20,007 nt of DNA. Origin: GCA-020348445 sp965372465 (lineage in GTDB: Archaea; Thermoplasmatota; Thermoplasmata; GCA-020350865). Positions 15,897-20,007 of this stretch are shown one piece after another. Made by a program: the position numbers and the translations under genes. Location of the stretch: NCBI GenBank assembly GCA_965372465.1, contig CBDVCK010000028.1, positions 1-20,007 on the forward strand. Reading direction: 5' to 3'. Every line of letters starts with the position of its first letter. Within the stretch, counting starts at the first letter, position 1. Below the pieces are notes generated by a model that was not told the DNA's origin, made no database searches, and was given only the letters and a program-made list of their open reading frames with translations.

Positions 15897-15904
15897 AATA
15901 TATA
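15897..15904 (+). promoter_or_regulatory. TATA box of the lipoprotein FKBP gene
   Basis: AATATATA within an A/T run (15893-15905). The transcript would start near 15927, downstream of the extra codons of a longer frame that opens at 15861, which supports ATG 15957 as the true start. Confidence 0.5.
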
Positions 15905-15956
15905 TGGTAAAGGCTATAACGCAACTTCTCATCCATCTTCCAAGGAGAGACAGAAC

Positions 15957-17129
15957 ATGAAAAAACAAAAGTTCACAGCTTTGTTTGCATTGATTTTAAT
16001 GCTCACATTGACATTAACAGGCTGTTTCGAGGAGGAATCAGAGGATAGTCCCATTAGTGTAAAATTGTGGGGCGGTCAGGGGAGCAGTGCCGCCAAAATC
16101 TATGCTGGAGATAATACAACCTTTGTAGTCATTGTTGAGAACAATCGTGAAAAGAATTATACAGTTACCCTCAGTGTTACGAAAAATCCAACGGGATGGG
16201 TTACAACCCTGAGCCAATCCACATTCAACCTGACCAAAAAGGCTTCATATGGCAGTTTCCTGGTAGTAAATTCCTCCCAGGATGCCAAAGCAAACAAGTA
16301 TAAGATCACAATCAAGGTTACCCTGGATTCCAGTGATTGGAAAAGATCCTTTGGTCTATCCGTATCTGTAATTGAAGAGAAGGGAGTAAGAGTTCGTGAG
16401 GGAGATAAAGTAGCTGTGGACTATCTTGGATACCTGGGTGATTTTAGAGTATTCGACACATCCAACGAGGATATAGCAACAGAAAATGCAATAATGAAAG
16501 CTACATCGTTTTCACAACGCCCCTCGTATGAACCCCTAAAGGTCTATGTAGGTCCAGAAGATCCAGATACTTCAGATGATTATATAAGTACAGTGGTGGG
16601 ATTCTGGGAGGCAATTAAGGGAATGCGGGTAGGACAGTCCCGTACCGTTGTTCTTCAACCATCCAAAGCCTATGGATTATATGAAAATACCACCATAAAC
16701 CTTACAGAAGAGTTGACCATGTTTGAGAATATGACACTAGGCGAATTTAATCAGAATTACGGTGTTACTCCTATGGAAGGCATGCTGTTAAAACATCATA
16801 TGTGGGAATGGAATATCACAGTGGATTATGTAAACCAAGATGAGAATCTGGTGAGGATTCTCAACCAACCCCGGGTTAATCAAATAACAACCCCGTATGG
16901 CTGGGACACTGAGGTTACTTACAAGAATCAATCGGATAATGGTGGTGAGGGTAGAATTATTGTAGAACACGATGTTGAAGTGGGTATGCAGGGAGTATAT
17001 CGGAATCACAGTGCAATGGTAAATGGTGTTGAAGATGGCCAAATCACAATAGAATACAATTCAAGCAGCCACGAACTTGCCGAAGAGATCCTTATATTTG
17101 ACATAACATTGGTTGATATACTCGATTAG
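15957..17129 (+). CDS. Lipoprotein FKBP-type peptidyl-prolyl isomerase
   Basis: 390 residues from ATG 15957, which has AAGGAGAG a few bases upstream; an earlier ATG at 15861 adds 32 residues unlike a signal and lies before the promoter. Residues 1-23 are a lipoprotein signal ending in the lipobox LTGC (C23). Residues about 45-140 are an Ig-like NEW3-type domain. From about 147 follows a SlyD/archaeal FKBP: 'GDKVAVDYLGYLGDFRVFDT', 'VVGFWEAIKGMRVGQSRTVV', 'AYG', then an insert-in-flap chaperone region (about 243-340) and the closing 'HELAEEILIFDITLVDI'. It would sit on the outer face of the membrane and help fold exported proteins. Confidence 0.93.
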   Translation: MKKQKFTALFALILMLTLTLTGCFEEESEDSPISVKLWGGQGSSAAKIYAGDNTTFVVIVENNREKNYTVTLSVTKNPTGWVTTLSQSTFNLTKKASYGSFLVVNSSQDAKANKYKITIKVTLDSSDWKRSFGLSVSVIEEKGVRVREGDKVAVDYLGYLGDFRVFDTSNEDIATENAIMKATSFSQRPSYEPLKVYVGPEDPDTSDDYISTVVGFWEAIKGMRVGQSRTVVLQPSKAYGLYENTTINLTEELTMFENMTLGEFNQNYGVTPMEGMLLKHHMWEWNITVDYVNQDENLVRILNQPRVNQITTPYGWDTEVTYKNQSDNGGEGRIIVEHDVEVGMQGVYRNHSAMVNGVEDGQITIEYNSSSHELAEEILIFDITLVDILD

Positions 17130-17142
17130 GTCATTAGCTATT

Positions 17143-17164
17143 ACAGGACAAAAAACCCTGTTTT
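17143..17164 (+). terminator. Possible terminator of the FKBP gene
   Basis: ACAGG (17143-17147) pairs with CCTGT (17157-17161) around an A-rich loop and is followed directly by T residues. The stem is short and overlaps the palindrome at 17160-17175, so the call is weak. Confidence 0.35.
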
Positions 17165-17175
17165 ACATGTAAAAC
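17160..17175. repeat. Perfect 16-base palindrome upstream of the ribosomal operon
   Basis: GTTTTACATGTAAAAC is identical to its reverse complement. It ends 14 bases before the AAAATATAA box of rps19e, a position typical of an activator site in archaea. Confidence 0.55.
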
Positions 17176-17188
17176 CCATAGAAACTGT

Positions 17189-17197
17189 AAAATATAA
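17189..17197 (+). promoter_or_regulatory. TATA box of the rps19e operon
   Basis: AAAATATAA. It predicts a transcript start near 17219 and a leader of about 40 bases with GAGAGGT before the ATG. Confidence 0.55.
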
Positions 17198-17258
17198 TGA
17201 AAGGCTATGGCACCGAACACCAAATTTCCTGGTGATTCCATAAAAGAGAGGTATGTGA

Positions 17259-17711
17259 ATGGTCAACGTATATGATATTCCTCCAGAACAACTCATAGTA
17301 AAACTTGCAGCGAGACTCAAGAGCGAAGGTAAGATCCATCCCCCTGAGTGGGCGGATTATGTCAAAACAGGGGTACATAAAGAAAAGGCCCCAGAACAGG
17401 ATGATTGGTGGTATCATAGGATTGCGGCTGTGCTCAGAAAGATATATATTAAAGGCCCCATCGGAGTATCAAGATTGAGTGCGGAATTCGGTGGAAGGGT
17501 GGATCGGGGCTCAAAACCATACAGGGCGAGAAAGGGCAGCGGATCCATTACAAGGGTAGCACTGAAACAGTTGGAAGAACTGGGCCTGGTTGTCAACGAA
17601 AAGGGAAGAGGAAGAATCATTGCTTCTTCGGGAAGATCCCTTCTGGACAACGTTTCATATGATGTTTATAAGGAACTGGCAAAGGACAATGTTGAGCTCT
17701 CAAAATATTGA
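17259..17711 (+). CDS. rps19e: 30S ribosomal protein S19e
   Basis: 150 residues, usual length. The family pattern is clear: 'VYDIPPEQLIVKLAARLKSE', 'PPEWADYVKTGVHKEKAP', 'DDWWYHRIAAVLRKIYIKGP' and 'GVSRLSAEFGGR', followed by a basic RGSKPYRARKGSG loop and 'ALKQLEELGLV'. It is a winged-helix protein of the small-subunit head, found in archaea and eukaryotes only. GAGAGGT lies six bases before the ATG. It opens an operon with the PDCD5-family, L39e, L31e and aIF-6 genes. Confidence 0.98.
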   Translation: MVNVYDIPPEQLIVKLAARLKSEGKIHPPEWADYVKTGVHKEKAPEQDDWWYHRIAAVLRKIYIKGPIGVSRLSAEFGGRVDRGSKPYRARKGSGSITRVALKQLEELGLVVNEKGRGRIIASSGRSLLDNVSYDVYKELAKDNVELSKY

Positions 17712-17726
17712 AATGTAAGTGATTTT

Positions 17727-18059
17727 ATGGGTGAAGATGAGGAATTGGAGACAATAAGGAAGCGGAAGGTTCAAGAACTCCAATTGCAGGTGCAACAACA
17801 AGAGGCTTTTGGGGAGCAGCAGCAGTACATCGAGGCACAAAGGCAGAAGATAATGCGCCAGATTCTCACACCCAAGGCCAGGGAAAGACTGGGTAGATTG
17901 AAGATGGCACGACCTGAACTGGTTTCAAATATCGAGGATCAACTGATAACACTTGCAAGGGCCGGACGAGTGGTGGGCCAAATAGACGATAATGAACTTC
18001 GCAAACTCCTTTCAAGGCTCATTCCAAGGAAAAGAGAGATAAAAATCGAAAGAAGATGA
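17727..18059 (+). CDS. PDCD5-family DNA-binding protein
   Basis: 110 residues of charged helix. The N-terminal helix is rich in Gln and Glu ('QLQVQQQEAFGEQQQ'), then the three-helix core runs 'RQILTPKARERLGRLKMARP' and 'IEDQLITLARAGRVVGQIDD', with a basic tail 'PRKREIKIERR'. Archaeal PDCD5 homologues sit between rps19e and rpl39e in many genomes, as here. The biochemical role is unsettled: DNA binding is reported for some members. The gene starts 15 bases after rps19e and has GTGAT as a probable ribosome-binding site. Confidence 0.95.
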   Translation: MGEDEELETIRKRKVQELQLQVQQQEAFGEQQQYIEAQRQKIMRQILTPKARERLGRLKMARPELVSNIEDQLITLARAGRVVGQIDDNELRKLLSRLIPRKREIKIERR

Positions 18060-18067
18060 GTGTTAAC

Positions 18068-18223
18068 ATGGCAAGAAATAAACCGTATGCTAAGAAACTA
18101 AGGCTCATTAGGGCCACAAAAAGAAATCGTAGAGTACCCACATGGGTGATGATGCGCACCAACAGAAGGTTCGCCAGACATCCAAAGCGGCATTCCTGGC
18201 GCAGTTCCAAACTCAAAAGATGA
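18068..18223 (+). CDS. rpl39e: 50S ribosomal protein L39e
   Basis: A 51-residue, strongly basic protein. Family hallmarks are 'ARNKPYAKKLRLIRATKRNR' near the start and 'VPTWVMMRTNRR' in the middle, ending in an Arg/Lys-rich tail. L39e lies in the wall of the nascent-chain exit tunnel. It starts eight bases after the PDCD5-family stop, within the same operon. Confidence 0.97.
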   Translation: MARNKPYAKKLRLIRATKRNRRVPTWVMMRTNRRFARHPKRHSWRSSKLKR

Positions 18224-18238
18224 ACATAGGTGAAAACC

Positions 18239-18514
18239 ATGGCTGAGGAAGAAGAAGAGGAGCATATATTCACGGTACCACTTTCCAAGTGCAAAAACGT
18301 TCCACGGACAAAACGAGCAAGGGTCGCGATCACCACGATCAGAACCTTCATTGCCAACCATATGAAGGTTCCCGAAAAAGGTGTATGGATCGACTCGGAT
18401 AGCGTCAACGAGAGCGTTTGGGCAAGGGGAATCCAAAAACCACCGTCGAGAATTCGTGTAAAGGCAATAAAATTCGAAGACGGTTTGGTGGAAGTGTCCA
18501 CTCTGGAAGAATGA
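18239..18514 (+). CDS. rpl31e: 50S ribosomal protein L31e
   Basis: 91 residues. Core features are 'FTVPLSKCKNVPRTKRAR', 'AITTIRTFIANHMKV' and 'VWIDSDSVNESVWARGIQKP', followed by 'PPSRIRVKAIKFEDG'. An acidic run (MAEEEEEE) opens it. I use ATG 18239 because AGGTGA stands five bases upstream; the GTG at 18230 lies inside that ribosome-binding site. L31e sits near the tunnel exit. Confidence 0.97.
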   Translation: MAEEEEEEHIFTVPLSKCKNVPRTKRARVAITTIRTFIANHMKVPEKGVWIDSDSVNESVWARGIQKPPSRIRVKAIKFEDGLVEVSTLEE

Positions 18515-18543
18515 ATCATTAAATTTCATGAGGTAGGGTTCTT

Positions 18544-19206
18544 TTGCTTAAAAAAATGAATATCAATGGCAATCCCTATATCGGTGTTTACTGTCATGTA
18601 AATGAAGAATTTGCCCTTGTTCCTCATAATTTCTCAAAAAAGCTCATTTCAGCGATAACAGAATGTTTGGATGTGGAGGTCATCCAGACCACTATTGCAG
18701 GTTCCCCCCTTATCGGGGTTCTAACATGCTCGAATTCTCATGGAATCGTGGTGACAAATTTTGCTGAAGAGGAGGAGCTTGAACCCTTAAAAGAAAGGTA
18801 CAATATTCTTTTCATACCCGATGTTTTAAATGCCGTGGGAAACAACATCCTTGCCAACGACAAATTCGCCTTGGTTCATCCTGATATAACATACGAAACA
18901 AGAAAAATGATCAAAGATACGCTTGATGTCGAGGTTCGATTAGGAGGGATCGCACAGCAGAAAACCGTGGGTGCAGCTGGAGTTGTTACAAATTCGGGTC
19001 TATTATGCCATCCACATACTACAAAAAAAGAACTGGAGAATCTGAAGAAAAGTTTTGGTGTGAATGCCGACATTGGGACAGCAAACTACGGAACCCCGCT
19101 TGTGGGGGCATGTATGATTGCAAATACCAAGGGTGCAATTGTCGGGGAATCCACAACTCCAATAGAGCTCGGAAGAATCGAAGAGGCACTGAAACTGTAT
19201 GACTAG
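18544..19206 (+). CDS. tif6: Translation initiation factor 6 (aIF-6)
   Basis: 220 residues, normal length. The pentein-fold repeats show as 'NGNPYIGVYCHVNEEFALVP', 'TIAGSPLIGVLTCSNSHGIV', 'NAVGNNILANDKFALVHPDI', 'TVGAAGVVTNSGLLCHPHTT' and 'YGTPLVGACMIANTKGAIVG'. aIF-6 binds the large subunit and blocks joining with the small subunit. The start is TTG at 18544: GAGGT lies nine bases upstream and the family normally begins just before this point, so the ATG at 18556 would be slightly short. The gene is last in the operon; rpl18a and pfdA, frequent followers, are absent. Confidence 0.97.
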   Translation: MLKKMNINGNPYIGVYCHVNEEFALVPHNFSKKLISAITECLDVEVIQTTIAGSPLIGVLTCSNSHGIVVTNFAEEEELEPLKERYNILFIPDVLNAVGNNILANDKFALVHPDITYETRKMIKDTLDVEVRLGGIAQQKTVGAAGVVTNSGLLCHPHTTKKELENLKKSFGVNADIGTANYGTPLVGACMIANTKGAIVGESTTPIELGRIEEALKLYD

Positions 19207-19211
19207 GATAA

Positions 19212-19850
19212 TTACAATGTGAAGACCCAGATCTCCAATTCCTGGGGTAAGTCCTCGCCTTCAAAGTCCATCTCGTTTCCTACCCTAACCACGCTTTCCT
19301 CTTTTGCATCTTCCAAAAAAGGGTCAACCGGTTTTATAGAAAGTGAAAGTCCGCCCACCCTGTAATGCATGGGAATTGCAACCTTTGGTTTTATTGAAGA
19401 AATGACCTCCCAGGCCTGTTTGGGACCGATGGTAAACACATTGCCAACCGGGATGAATAGGATATCGATTTCACCAAGCTTTTGAATTTGATTTGGTGAA
19501 AGCGTATGTCCCAGATCCCCCAAATGACAGAGGGTAATCCCGTCCACCGTGAATTTGAAAATAAGATTCTCCCCGCGTTTTTTTCCTTTGGAATCATCGT
19601 GATAGGTTTTCATGCTTTTTATTTTCACTCCGTTTTGGGATGTATCGATGTCCCTGGAAAATACCTTTGTTTTGCGTCCTTCAACTGCCTTTGGATGGTT
19701 GTGGTCGAAATGATCGTGGCTGATTAGAATCATATCGGCCTTAGTTTGCGGTGGTTTTATTCCAATGGATTTCCCGTCATGAGGATCGGTTACGATTGTA
19801 ACACCGTTGCCTACTTCAAAACATGAGTGACCGTGCCATCGAATCTTGAT
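19212..19850 (-). CDS. Metallo-beta-lactamase-fold hydrolase with apparent ATC start
   Basis: 212 residues if read from ATC at 19848-19850. The family opening MKIRWHGHSCFE is present as IKIRWHGHSCFE. The metal site is H45, H47, D49 and H50 (SHDHFDHNHP), with 'HLGDLG' and 'IPMHYR' giving later ligands. This resembles UlaG/YtnP-type archaeal and bacterial hydrolases whose substrate is unknown. The frame has no ATG, GTG or TTG between the upstream stop and ATG 19733; starting there would drop 39 conserved residues including the first strand. A GGGGGGAG sits four bases before the ATC. The gene ends five bases from tif6, convergent. A sequence error or an unusual start explains the ATC. Confidence 0.8.
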   Translation of the reverse strand: MKIRWHGHSCFEVGNGVTIVTDPHDGKSIGIKPPQTKADMILISHDHFDHNHPKAVEGRKTKVFSRDIDTSQNGVKIKSMKTYHDDSKGKKRGENLIFKFTVDGITLCHLGDLGHTLSPNQIQKLGEIDILFIPVGNVFTIGPKQAWEVISSIKPKVAIPMHYRVGGLSLSIKPVDPFLEDAKEESVVRVGNEMDFEGEDLPQELEIWVFTL

Positions 19851-20007
19851 ATTACTCCCCCCGATAGTTATATGTAATGATCTTATGGATTGGCTTCACC
19901 CAAATGATGTTTATCAAATGGTAAGTGAGCCAACACGTAATTTCTCTTAACTTGTGATGCAATAATGCGAAAGATTTACAAGTATATAATTGCTGCGATG
20001 GAATCTT
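19851..20007. other. Non-coding right edge
   Basis: 157 bases with no supported gene. A CATATAAC element (minus, about 19867-19874) could serve the hydrolase. GTATATAA (plus, about 19982-19989) may be a TATA box for a gene beyond the edge; the ATG at 19999 is too close to it to be that gene's likely start. Confidence 0.4.

Noticed and set aside
15861..15956. Upstream ATG adding 32 residues to the FKBP lipoprotein
   Set aside because: It overlaps the end of pdxS, lies before the predicted transcript start and would bury the lipoprotein signal.
18019..18529. Two minus-strand frames of 166 and 143 residues
   Set aside because: They lie opposite rpl39e and rpl31e, whose protein sequences are conserved and certain.
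19885..19950. Short plus-strand frame of 21 codons (MDWLHPNDVYQ...)
   Set aside because: No ribosome-binding site, no recognised homology, and it lies in the upstream region of the minus-strand hydrolase.

Overview
This window is archaeal. It carries archaeal/eukaryotic-type ribosomal proteins S19e, L39e and L31e, a PDCD5-family protein and aIF-6. It also has archaeal TATA-type promoters and purine-rich Shine-Dalgarno sites. The mix of KaiC-like, Roadblock-like and CheF-like signalling proteins, carAB, pdxS and an exported lipoprotein FKBP fits a euryarchaeon, perhaps of the Thermoplasmatota or a relative. That placement is a guess from gene content and was not tested. I see no rRNA, tRNA, CRISPR array, insertion sequence or prophage.

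Positions 1-4905 (all minus strand) look like a signalling locus. A CheF-like PH/winged-helix protein, a V4R ligand-binding protein and a single-domain KaiC-like ATPase form one tight operon. A separate promoter then drives a Roadblock/LC7-like protein and a large zinc-finger coiled-coil protein that runs off the left edge. Positions 5061-5919 (minus) hold a probable TumE/TumA-type toxin-antitoxin pair. A histone-deacetylase-family hydrolase (minus) and the tRNA m1A methyltransferase TrmI (plus) diverge from an almost symmetric promoter at 7151-7168.

Positions 8136-9734 (plus) encode a secreted calcium-loop beta-propeller that converges on carB. carA and carB (minus) make carbamoyl phosphate. 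After carA come a membrane-anchored, Glu-rich zinc-ribbon protein, pdxS (the PLP synthase lyase subunit, without pdxT beside it) and a lipoprotein FKBP prolyl isomerase, all plus strand.

Positions 17259-19206 (plus) are a translation operon: rps19e, PDCD5 family, rpl39e, rpl31e, tif6. It converges on a metallo-beta-lactamase-fold hydrolase whose conserved N-terminus is intact but has ATC where the family has ATG.

The most interesting signals are the KaiC/V4R/CheF/Roadblock/coiled-coil module, the TumE/TumA-like pair with paired repeats beside it, the ATC start, and several inverted repeats placed exactly at predicted promoters.
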